The notes below the pieces were generated by a model, which was not told where the DNA came from, made no database searches, and worked only from the letters and a program-made list of their open reading frames with translations. A stretch of DNA of 64,000 nt from positions 18,118,501-18,182,500 of the forward strand of contig NC_079882.1 in NCBI RefSeq assembly GCF_029227915.1. The letters are read 5' to 3'. Of this stretch, positions 41,001 to 53,000 are shown in pieces. The stretch is from Hydractinia symbiolongicarpus (taxonomy: Eukaryota > Cnidaria > Hydrozoa > Anthoathecata > Hydractiniidae). The position numbers and the translations under genes are program-made. The number at the start of each line of letters is the position of its first letter. Position 1 is the stretch's first letter.

Positions 41001-44000
41001 TGATCTATATACCCTTTAAGCCATGGCTGTTGGTTAAATTGAATGACCCTATGCACCTTCTTCAGTACAAGCCCATGCTTTATAGCCTCATAAAGGGCTC
41101 TGATATGCACTACATATCCACGCTTGTTTTTTCAAATTTGGTACCAGTTGATTTTAACGTTGAAACTGATGTACTTTTCAGTATTCTTAGCTATAAAACC
41201 AATGTCATACTTTTCCCCTAATTCTCTGATAAACAGGTGGTCATCATACCCACTTAAATTATGGAAGATGAGGGGAATATGGCCAGGTATCTTGTATCTG
41301 AGGTTACAATTATTATACGCCATGCCTCTATACAGCCCCATATAGTGACAGTGGTCTGGAACCTTACGGTTTTTCTCATCGTTAAAAGGCTACATGCAAA
41401 TGTGGCATTCTGTGGGCTCGTTATGTTCCCTTTTTAACACCTCTGTCAGTTCTAGCATGGGTTGTTGGGGTAGGTCTTATACAACCGCTTCACCTCATCC
41501 TCCAGATGGTTCACGAATCGCGTGACACAGTCCTTACCTCTGTAGACTGTTCGTGGATCTGGTACATCCCCATAGGCGAATTTTGAGTATGTACACCAGT
41601 CAGATGGTATGTGCCTGTTCAGCTTTTTTGTCTTCATGCCCCTAGCATCCTCCACTAGGACGAGTAGGCCCGCATAGATGCAGAAGGGTATCCTGAACTG
41701 CAACTGACCATCCCTATATTGTGACCATTTCTCGGACTCGTTTCGCATTGTTACCTTGACAGCCTCATGGTCCCTGCAGTATTTATAATGCTTGTCTCTT
41801 GATTCAACCATAGGAAAGGCTTGAAGCCAGTTCAGGCAAAAATGCATTGATTTTGTGTTTTTAAAGTCTCACTACCTAGGAGTTGCGATAGACTTTTGAC
41901 GGCCGTGTAGTGAGTCTTTGAACCATCCATAAGCAACAGATTAACCTGCTTGTTACGCCTAATGTTGTGTTCTGATCGCCGCAGGATGTTGATCTTCTTC
42001 CCCATTACATACAAGACGTTTGCCACGCTGTCCGTGTTGTTCTTTTCAAACTTGGATATATCATTAATAGTTGTTGGGAACTCTATATTCTGCTAATTGT
42101 AGAGGTCTACGTAGGTTCTCAGCTTAGTGATTCTTTGTACATCTTTTCCGATCTCTATGTGATGTAACGATGCTATGACAGCCCACTTGAAACACTCCTC
42201 GTCATCATTTTTTGTGTTGATGATGGCCTTTTTCGAAGCAATAAATTTTGGGGGTTCTATATATGATGAACCCCTTATTAGTCGCAACTTATGGAAATCT
42301 ACATCAAGGTGTAAAATTCAACCAATGGTGAATCCGCTCTGAGGTAGTGCTGGATGTTCCACGTGTGTCTTGATTTGAGCAAACATCCTATCCAGCATGT
42401 CGTCTACGTCACTACCCTGGAAAATTTCTATCATATTGCTATTAAAGACTTTCTTCACCTCAATGTACTCAATGTTAACCTCCTCCGAGTTTGGTGGCGT
42501 TTTCTTCTTCCAGATGATCCATAAGGACATCTGTACCTTTTCCACCACCTGGTCGTCAATCAAGGTTTTCACGTTGGGTCGCACCATTCCCATATACCCA
42601 TCGACGTCGGCTCCTAACAGGAAAACTTTAAAAGGTTTTGTGGAGCACATGCTTATGTTCATGAGGTGTAAAATCTTGCTCCGGCTGATCATTGAGATTT
42701 TGAATATCCTCTAGGTAGTCTTCTTCGGCCTCAGCATGAAGTGTAGGCTTTGCGATATGTTATTCGCACAATAGAGAGTTTGAATGTTGCATAGGTTCTC
42801 TTGACTCCCTCTTTTATAGGCTTGGGAACAGCGTCCACCAGCCAATTGTACCATCCACGCATCTTATCCCCTACAATCAAACAATTTTTCAACAGTTCCT
42901 GTTGTTCAAATATATCCATAGCCTCAAATATATCCATAGTGTTATAGGTCTTACTGGTTGTATAGCCCTTCTAGGTGGCCTCTGTGGTACATACTACAAT
43001 AGAGCAATCAGTTCAGCCTTGCGTAGTCTGTAATACCCAGTTAAGCCACGGCTTTTCGCAATATCACGTAACTGTTTCACGATGTGCGTATTCATTCTTT
43101 TTATTGTATTGATTTCGATTGTCCGGGGATTTCTCTAAGCTAGCACAGTTGTTCACATCTTTACTGCGCATGCATGGATTTTTGATGACGTCAGCAGTAG
43201 GCAGGGGAATTTACTTTCATGTGCGCCAGAACTCTTTTTACTCATTTGCAGCATTGATTTTTGATAGGCATGACTAAACATAGCATCTTAGGGACTTTAC
43301 CTTGAACTACATGACTCAACATAGCATAGTAGAGACTTTACCTTGAACTACATGACTCAGCACAGCATGGTACTAGATCATCAGGGATTTGTTGTGGTTG
43401 ACTGTGGCGTGTGCATGCGCAAGATGTGCGTTGCGCCAGAACATACATTTCTCTATCTCTTATATACCATTTATTGTGAGAACGTGTGTTTCAGATAATG
43501 CACATAGAGGGATGACAATTTTTTTTAAGATGGTTTTAAAACTCGGGATGAAACTGAACTTTCTCTACCGAAAAACCATACTGAGTCCAAACAAAAAAGT
43601 TGCAAAATTTTAAACCAGTAACTCCCATCTGCATTTGACAATGGGTAAAATACTGATGATTTTTGTTCAGAACTAACTTCCCTTCAACATATTTTAAATA
43701 GGGTAGATGAATTTTAGGATCATTTGGAGATGCGTAATTAATGGAGTATGGACAACACCAACACGAAAAAACTCTGTCTAGACTAGCACCTATGACTGGA
43801 AAAACCTTGTCTAAAAATAACCCACACTCAATGACGTCAACATTCTTATGACCTTTAGAATAATACTCATAAAATTTATTCACTGCATTAACTTCCATTG
43901 AGTATCTATACTTTAATGCTGGAATATTTGGACTAAGGAACACAAAACCAGAAATCTTTTGTTCCACCTTTCACAAACTTTTCCACTTTGGTTTTCACTT

Positions 44001-47000
44001 CATGAGCTCTGGATGCAGTTATGACACCTTTGCGAAAGGCATACTGGTATACTTTCATTACAACATTGACCTCGAGTAATTATTTCAATTTGCTTAATGA
44101 TGAAAAGTGTACTGCAACATTGCTATGAAAATTTTCAATAGAATTGGACATTAAAATGACATCGTTGATGCTAACAAGAGCATTGGCGTTGCCAGTGACA
44201 ATATCACTCATGAAATCTATTTCCGGTTTTGGAACAGCCGTTCAAAGAGTGGTGTCTGGAACAACCTTCTCAAGTACAGCAGCTACATCGCAAAGCTTCA
44301 AAGGTTTAAATGACACATCAAAGGGATTATAGTCTTTCTTTGATGTACTTGAGGGACCCTTTGATTTTTTACCTCTCTTTCCAAAATCATCACGTTTAAA
44401 TGTAACATCTTTGATCTTGGCCGGTTTTACCTCGGTTAGGGAGCCACTCACACAGTTTGCTGGTACATGACATACTGCTCAGTCTAAGCCTAACTGCTGC
44501 TTCAAGACGAAATAACAATGCTGCCATGTGGTTGCAGGTCTCTGACATACCAGCCATGCAGCCACAATGTGCAGACTTAATTTTGCCAATACTTTTTGTC
44601 ACACAAATCCCAAGGTTATGTGGAGGGTCATTTATATGCTGTGATGGTCAATAATCAACCTTAAAAAACAATAACTAGAGGTTGGTTCAACTTCATGGTA
44701 CAATATTGGGTCAAGCCAACCATTACTAAAATCGCTATAAGCTTTTGAACTTTTGTAATCGTTAAAATCTGAACTACCAAGCTCACTGGGGTTAAACATT
44801 AGGTAATTGAATATATCAGCACACAGTATGCATGGCCAAAACTTTATGCCATCATTCTCACAGACCCATCCAGAAGGAAGATACTTTGAATCAAGAAGTA
44901 CAACACCAGATTCACTGACTGAAAGCTTAGCCTGGTACTCTTTATGTAAATTATCTCTACCTCCTCTGCTGTTTTGATGACTGGAACATTATTTTCGCTA
45001 GCTGCAAACACCCTAGCTACTAATTTGCATTTTCTCCTGCTAACTTTCAGACCTATCAACCTTAAATACCTCTTTAACTCGTCTACCTTAATCTTCTCTA
45101 TCATTTCAAACTCCATACTTATCTAACAACACTAACTACATTCTCAAAACAACTTTCTTTCCTTCTTGGGCAACTAATTTCGGTTAGTTTTGTTTACCCC
45201 AAACTCGTCCCAGTCTTTTTATTATCGCGAGACAAGAGTTTAGAAGCCGTCAAATCTAAATTCAAGCAGCTTAGACAATCCAGGAAAAATTTTCACTACG
45301 AAAAAGAAATATTTAACATAAGTTAAATAAATTCTTCTCGTTATATTATTACAAGTTTAGCTAAGCAGATCATAAAGGATGGTGCTATTCCGAGTGAGTG
45401 GCAGTCGAGTGTAATAGTGAATTGTTTCAAGGGCATGGGTGATGCATTAGAAAGAGGTTTGAAGTTGGTTGATCAAGTAATGAAAGTTATTGAAAGAGTG
45501 ATTGATAAGTTATTTAGAGAAAGAATTGATATAGATAAGATGCAATTTGGTTTTGTTCCAGGGTGTGGCACTACACATGCAATATTTTTACTCAGACAGC
45601 TTCAGGAAAACTATTTAGGAAAGAGAAAGAATCTCTATTTTGCCTTTATAGATTTAGAGAAGGCTTTTGATAGAATGCCACGTAAATTTATTTGGTGGGC
45701 TATGCAAAAATTAGGTGTGGATGAGTGGCTAGTTACGATGGTACAGTCTATGTACAGCAATGCTAAAGTCGTGTCAGGATTAACGATTCAATTAGTGAGG
45801 AATTTAGTGTAAATGTTGGTGTACATCAGGGTTCTGTACTTAGTCCTTTGTTGTTTGTTCTAGTCTTAGAAGCGCTGTCGATAGAGTTCAGAACAGGTTG
45901 TCCATGGGAGTTATTGTATGCAGATGATTTGGTTCTCATAGCAGAGTCCGTGGAAGAATTAGTTGAAAAGTTTGAGAAGTGGAAGAAAGGACTAGAAGAG
46001 AGAGGGCTAAGGGTGAACACAGCAAAGTCTAAAGTCAAAGTGTGACCTTGTAGTTGGAAAGTGGCCTTGTGGAGTTTGTAGGAAAGGGGTTGGTAGTAAC
46101 TCAATTTTTTGTCAGACTTCCAAGCATTGGTACATAAGAAGTGCAGTAGTATTAATTGAAGGTTAAAAGCTGACATTCAGTTTGTATGCAAGCGTTGCAA
46201 AGGTGAGATTATAGAGAATGAATATTTCCAGCTTTAATGAGGTACAACAGTGGCTCCTTAGAGATAGTTGAGAACTTCTGTTACTTAGGTGATATGTTGG
46301 GCAGTGAAGGGGGTGTTGGAAGAAGTGTTACTTGCAGGATAGGTTCTGCTTGGAAAAAGTTCAAAGAGTTACTTCCTTTGTTGACTAGCAGAGCCCTGTC
46401 AATTGAGGTAAAAGGTAGGTTGTATGAGTCCTGTGTAAGAAGTGTTATGTTGTACGGTAGTGAGACATGGGCAGTGAAGCAGGAAGATCTTGACCGTTTA
46501 GAAAGGAATGATATGAGAATGGTTAGGTGGAGGTGTAACCCCAGTCTGAGAGACAGAAAGAGTTCAGATGAGCTAAGAAGCAGGCTAAGTATCCGTAGAA
46601 TTAAAGATGTTATCCAGATAAGAAGAATGAATTGGCTGGAGTACTTGGAAAGAATAGAGGAGGATAATTGGGTAAGAAAGCGTAGAGACTTGATAGTTCC
46701 CGGGGCAAAGCCCAGAGGCAGACCGAGAAAGACTTGGCAGGAGGTTATAAGGACAGACTTAATACAGAGGAAGTTGAGTTTAGATCTAACACAGTCTAGA
46801 TCAGATTGGAAGAGGGTCATTAATATACCCCGTGCAGCCCATGCTAACATGGAAAACGGACATTAAGCCAAGGATGATGATATAAACTATAAAGTACCTT
46901 AAATGTAAAGTCTAAGTTTAGTACTTATTATATCCAGTGCATCAAAAGCCTTATTTTATTGAGAACTTACAATTCATTACAAGCTAAAAACAGGGTCAAA

Positions 47001-50000
47001 TTTTTGTATTTAATTTTATTGTAAGTAAAAATGGCACAAATTTTACTTACTTGGGGCATTTAGTTTTGTTTTCTTCATCAACGTCATACATATGAAGGCT
47101 CAAATTAAAAACGATTTCTTCAATGTTATATTTTAGCTCTTTGTTGAAAATCTATATAAGAAATTGTTTTTGCTCTTTACGAATTTTAAAGATTCTGGTC
47201 TATCCAAAAACCATAGTTTGATACAAGATCAAATCAACTTTAAAAGTGAAATAATATGAAATGTCTAATATTGTTGTTGTAAAGTAGGTTAAACAAGTGT
47301 TTTTAAAACCAAAAGTTTCTAGCATTTACTCTCGTTAAAATATTAGCCTAGAAATTTGATGGGGTACATAAGACTAAAAAAAAAAAAAAAAAAAATGGGT
47401 AACTTACCTCTGTGGTTAGTGTTGAACGGAAATGATCCAGTCCTCTCAAGTGAATGCTTTTGTTGATCTCTAACAATTTGTTATTTATTTGCTCACAATG
47501 TAGTGGAAGGGAAAGTGCGACTATTGAAGCAAAGTGATTAATCAGCATCTCTATCTTCTCTTCAACAAACGGAAACTTGTGGTGAATCTTATTGATATCT
47601 TCAAATTTATTGAAAAACACAAGGTAAGAAAATATTTCTTTGCAGTAATTCCTAAATAAAGGATACTAAGAATAAAAAAATCTAAATAAGTAAGTAAATA
47701 AGTAGTCTTTTTATTTTTTAATTTTGCTGATTGCTCTTAATTGTCCTTAACCCGGGAGCACTCAGTGTTAAAACTTTCCTAATTTCTAAGCTATTTTAAA
47801 GAGCCTGCAAAGAGGCTGCAAAACGGTTAAATAAAGACTTTCAATATTGATGTGACTGCCAACTCTTGCACATTCTGAATAACAGAGTGTTATAAATAAA
47901 TCACAAGAAAAAAAAGCAAATTAAAAAAAATATTACTCATTATACAACTATATTGACTACTATGTAGGAATAGTTAATTATTTTTGTATAACAAATTGAT
48001 ATTTTTTATTACTATCTTTAATATAAAAAGTAATCTTATTCAGTTTAAAGTGTTTTCGAAGATAAGAAAAACTGCAAACACAGTAGCAAAATCGAAAGTT
48101 TGTTATGGCGAACCTAAGACAACACAAAGAGCTGAGTTGTTTTTCTTTAAAATGTATTTAAGGCTACTGTAAAAGAAACAAGCATGATTTTTAAAATGTA
48201 CTTTTTTAAGAAAATGCAAGCTAACATATCATTAGTAGGTGTATTAAATAATATTTCCAAAAATATAAAATTTGGATTTTTTTTATTGAAGAAGAAAAAA
48301 AAGAATTGCAAAAACACATACACGTTTCAGTAAAACAACCTTATTTACAAAAGTACTTAGTTCCAAGTTACAATTCCACGTGATTTAGAATCGTGATACA
48401 TGTGTCGAACAACTTTTTTTAATTTTTCACAGCCTCGATTTGGAATCACGTTACTTTTTTTACAAAGCGTGTTTCTTTGCTTAAAACTGCGACTTCATCA
48501 TGTAATATCTTGAAAATTCAACTAGGCGCAAAACAAAAAAAACATTAACCCTATTAGGTCCAGGGGGAGGGGGGCGGATTCCGCCCCCCCCTGACGGTCT
48601 TTTTTTAATAACTCCTGATTGCTTTGTTATATGGCTATGATACTTACTGAGTTTCAACATTTATCTATTAGACACCAGCATGCTAATTTTTTAGGTCCCA
48701 TACCTTTCAGAGGCTTTGATATTGGCCATTACTCGAAACTACCCCTAAAAATCTCTATGAAATCCTTATAATGGGGAAAATATAATAACTCCTGTTAGAA
48801 TTATCCTTAGAACTTGAAACTTGCAACACAACTTTATTTCATCAAGAAGAATCATTTTGAATAATTTGAACACGTGACTAATCCGATTTCCCGATTTTGT
48901 CGGATTTCAACCGAAAATCGGAAAAAAACGGATTTTCGGGCAATTTTTGGCAATTTTTTATCCGATTCATGTAAAAACCGGAAGATATGTTAAATAACTT
49001 TTATGTAGCTTTCAGAAACTTTAAACAGAATGTAAAAATTCGCTTTAGAACGAAAGTAATTATATTTTAAGCAGATAGTGGCATTTTTGACAATTTTCAA
49101 GCTTCTGATGACGTCACAGAAAATGTGCTGACGCAAGCAAAAGTTTATTGGTGCCATTTTGTTCCTTTTATGACGTACTATAAGTGTGAGGGGGGGCGGA
49201 ATCCGCCCCCCCCCCCCCCCCCCCCCCCCCCGGTCATAGTATGTTCGAAAAACCCCGGACCGAATAGGGTTAAGGGTCAGTATTTTTAAAAAAAAAATTT
49301 ATCAACTTACAAAGGTGACTAAATTACCATGACTAATTTTTTCCCTCAGCTTCAATGGATTTTTCATTTGCAGAAAACTTGAAAGAATCTGTAAATTCGA
49401 CCAAAAGAGAAGGAAAAAATAAACAAATTTGGTACATTCATTACTCCGGACCAAATGCTTATATAAAAAAGTTGGGCTAAGGATTGATTGCATTGAGGAT
49501 TCAAAATATTCTTTCCCACCAATAGTCTGTCCTATATCAAAGAACTAGCACCCAGAGATGCTAGTTCTTTGTGGGAAAAATACAGGATAATGCTTTCAAA
49601 GTTTATTGTCAGTTTTCACTTGCATGGAATCCCTGTAGTTATTATTGTACACCTTCGAGGTGTTGAAAAGTTGCTTGTTGTTTTATAAGTGATTGTTTTT
49701 TCAAAATTTCTGGGCTCTTCTCTTATAGTATATTGTTGACGTGAACATTCCTTATTAAGAATTTCTGCTTTTTCAAATAAATTTATCATGGTGTATTTGG
49801 TACCTGAGTTGTACAAATACACTGTAACATATATCGAAGTGATATTTCTGTTGGTGAGATATACTGCTCCATTAGAAGCATAGTCCACAATAAACTGTTA
49901 AACTTTTATTAGCATTTTGATGGCTCACATTTGTGCAGCCTTCTAAAAGTCGAATGTCAAGCTTTTAAAAATTGCCGTCACAGCGTTAATCACAGCCTGG

Positions 50001-53000
50001 GTAAATGTAAATTTCAATGATCTAATGTCTGTAAACCAGTTGCTCTATCCCTCTGGTAGCTGTACCAGCTCCTTTCTTCTCTCATAGTGATTAAGAATAG
50101 CTCATGTTTCTTAAGATATCTTAGCAGCATCATTTTACTGTCTCGAATAGTGCAGCCATAAAATTTTTGCATTGCATCAACACATGCTAAAGTGAGTCTC
50201 CCTTTCTCACTTATACCTTTCCATCAATTAACCAGACTTATTGAATGGTAATAAGTATGCCAGCAGAAGCTTATTGCAGTATGCCATTTAGCTATAGCTA
50301 AGCTTCAAAGTTTTGTTGCTGACTTTAAAAACAATACAATACTTAAAGATGAAACAGCAGCCAGCTTACGAAGAAAACAAATTTCTGTAACTAAGTTATA
50401 TTTTATCACGATTTTATGGATTAGTTAGATCAAATAAAAAAATACAATTTTTGGATTAACTTCCTCTTTAATGTGTGTCAATTTTTAACTATTTAAGTGC
50501 CTTTGCAACAATTAGAAAGTGGTGAAGAAACTTCTAAATTAATGCCGAAGTACAAGCTTCATAACATTGTTAAAACGATAAAGCAGTTAAAAATCGTGAA
50601 CATTACATGTCATGACAAATATTTCGACTTGCTGTACATCTGTTAATAGTCATGTACACTATAAGACTTTGTGTATGTCTGTTTCACTATGATCGAGTAT
50701 TACTGTCTAGTTTATTTGTTTATCAGACAGATTATTGTGGAGGTTTATGATAACAAATTAATGACAGAAAACAGAAATGATGTCAAAAATATTACCTTGG
50801 GGGGTCAGTTAGATTTTGTAGGGCCGTGGGCATCTAGTTTTTTTGACTTAATATCTTGAAAAAACTCAGGACTCAAAAAACCTTTATTTATCTTGACCAA
50901 GCTATTTTTCAGACAATTTATGTTAGTTAATTACCCATTTCAAACCATAGGTTAATAATAAACCCTTAAATAATAAAAAAAACCTAAGTCTAGCACATAC
51001 TTTTGGAATTATTGGATTTTCAAGGCCAAGGCTTTAGTATGGTAAAGTGGAGTATATTAAAGCATAGTACAATGCATTTTCATTACAAAATCTTTGCGAT
51101 CTAACTGTTAAAGATGAATATGAGTTTTAAAGAGTTCTAGCCAGATGAAGATTCAATTTACCACTAAAATCCTACTATTAGAAAATTTACAAGAATACAT
51201 TATAAAAGATATTTTTCGTTCCTAGAAGCATATTTGCTAGTTTGTGTCTCTGTAAAGGAGACACAGACACATTTTCCCTTGAAGTTTCCGAAAAATGTCT
51301 CAAATGTTATTTGACAGTTCAAACGTCATGACGTCAATAACATTAATTTAACAGTAACTTGAAGTCATAAAGCCATTACAATACACTCATAATTTTGTGG
51401 TTAAATAACATGGAAACAGGGTGGTGACATTAGTTACTTTTTACAGCGCATGTAACTTGGGACCAAATTGGGTAAGTACCCAAAACCAGGATCACCAAAT
51501 CCGTTTCAGAATGGACGGATTGATAACATCAAAAACCAGCTTTAAACCTCTATATCTCTCCAATCGTTTGTCAAAGACAAATGATCCTATACATTATTTA
51601 GTTCAGCGTCATTGCTGACATCAAAATCTAAATTCTTCTGCCTGATGGATTTTTCCACGGACCTTATACAATAGTATAACATAATATGTAAGAAACTGCC
51701 TTATTATTTAGTAACTTACTTCGCAGGTTTTCTCATAAGGAAAAAAAATCAAAAATACCCTTTAGTTTGGAAAAAGCAGTACATACCCCAAATCAATCCT
51801 ATGCGTACTAAAATCTATTTTCATTTTTTGCATAAGGAGTTATAAAATGTAAATAAAAGTAGTATGTGACTTTTTGAAAACACGGTTGGCTATTTTTTTT
51901 GCCACACAATTTACATGCTTTTTCTACTAGAACAGTTCGGTCTCAAAGTAGATCATTGGCCAGCATATGTTGAAAGATTAGAACAATACTTTAAGGACAT
52001 TCATGATGAAATGAAGAAAGCTGCAGTATTGTGGACAGTCATTGGCTCAGAGATGTAAAGCTTATTACGAAATTTATTGACATCAGAAAATCCTTGATCA
52101 AAGCTTATTAAAATGAGTTGATTGATACACTAAATCAACACTTGAATCCGAAGCACAAATATAAGAATCGCACCAATTCTTATATTCGCACCCCGTTTTC
52201 AAATTGAATTAGGGTCTATGGCAAAGTTAGTGTACACAGGAATTTGTTTTGGTGTACACTGGAAGGCTTATTTTTCTCCATGTTAATTGCTTTCTATCTA
52301 AGTTAATTTTTTGTAAAATGACTGTGATCAGGATGTAAACAATCCCAAAATTCTATTATGCAGATCCATAAAAGCAGATGATGGATCTGCTCTGACTTTC
52401 TTGTAACAATCATATAGATCTCGGTTTAAGTCATAACTCTGTTAAAAATACTTAGGCTTGGTTATATAGGAAAAAAAGTCGATTTTAAAAGGGATGGCTT
52501 TTTAATAGTGCAAAATATTTTAAAAATGTGTTTAAATCATTATCCAAAAATAATAAAATGTTATAACTTACTTTTTCGGCTACGTGATAAATATAAAATA
52601 TTTGTTTGCACATAATCATCTTGAGTATTAATTGTTAAGGGGGGGGGGGGGGGGGGGGTTACGAAGCGAATTGAATGGCGAATTGAATGGAGAATTCATT
52701 TTTAAATTTTCAAAACAATATAAACAATATAAATTAGACGAATTAGACGAAACATGCATTTCAATGAGCTAATCCAAATATTAAATGCCTATTTTAATCT
52801 CTGTACCGCATTGTTTTTGTGTGGCACGATGGACGCTTCATAAATCATGATACCAGAAAATATAAACGTGTTACATACCATTACAAAATTCAACAAAATA
52901 TCTGGCTACCATCACCTCAAGTTGCACAATTTTTTGTTTTTTTTTGAGGGAACAAGGCAAACGTAGTACTGATGGTGCTCGTAGCTAAACTCACCTGGAC

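Larger units (their letters stand above)
32268..43460. mobile_element. Polinton (Maverick) element, 11.2 kb
   Basis: The ends are inverted repeats of about 308 bp starting 5'-AGAGATAGAGAA, and Polinton termini begin with AG. Both are flanked by TATAT (32263-32267 and 43461-43465), a likely 5-bp target duplication, although the site is AT-rich. Contents: integrase, protein-primed DNA polymerase B, packaging ATPase, coiled-coil and membrane proteins, and an SSB-like ORF. I saw no major or minor capsid gene and no protease. Most genes carry frameshifts or deletions, so this is a dead copy. At 11 kb it is shorter than the usual 15-20 kb. Confidence 0.92.
31262..45250. mobile_element. ISL2EU-type DNA transposon, split by the Polinton
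   Basis: Left of the Polinton is a THAP-DDE transposase on the plus strand (31354-31990). Right of it is a SAP-SWIM-YqaJ protein on the minus strand (45116-43536). These two convergent genes are the pair carried by ISL2EU elements of the PIF/Harbinger/IS5 group. The Polinton sits between them, so it inserted into a resident ISL2EU copy. Outer terminal repeats were not identified; the left may be destroyed by the CR1-like LINE and the right by the LINE at 45340. Confidence 0.7.

Noticed and set aside
32268-43460. Endogenous retrovirus, because of the integrase
   Set aside because: No reverse transcriptase or LTRs. The DNA polymerase B, ATPase and TIRs identify a Polinton.
46281-46850. 189-codon minus-strand frame
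   Set aside because: Antisense shadow of the LINE C-terminal frame 46237-46866, which has the recognisable motifs.
49616-49888. Minus frame of 90 codons as an additional ATM exon
   Set aside because: No similarity to ATM, and exons 56125 and 49443 already join in phase without it.
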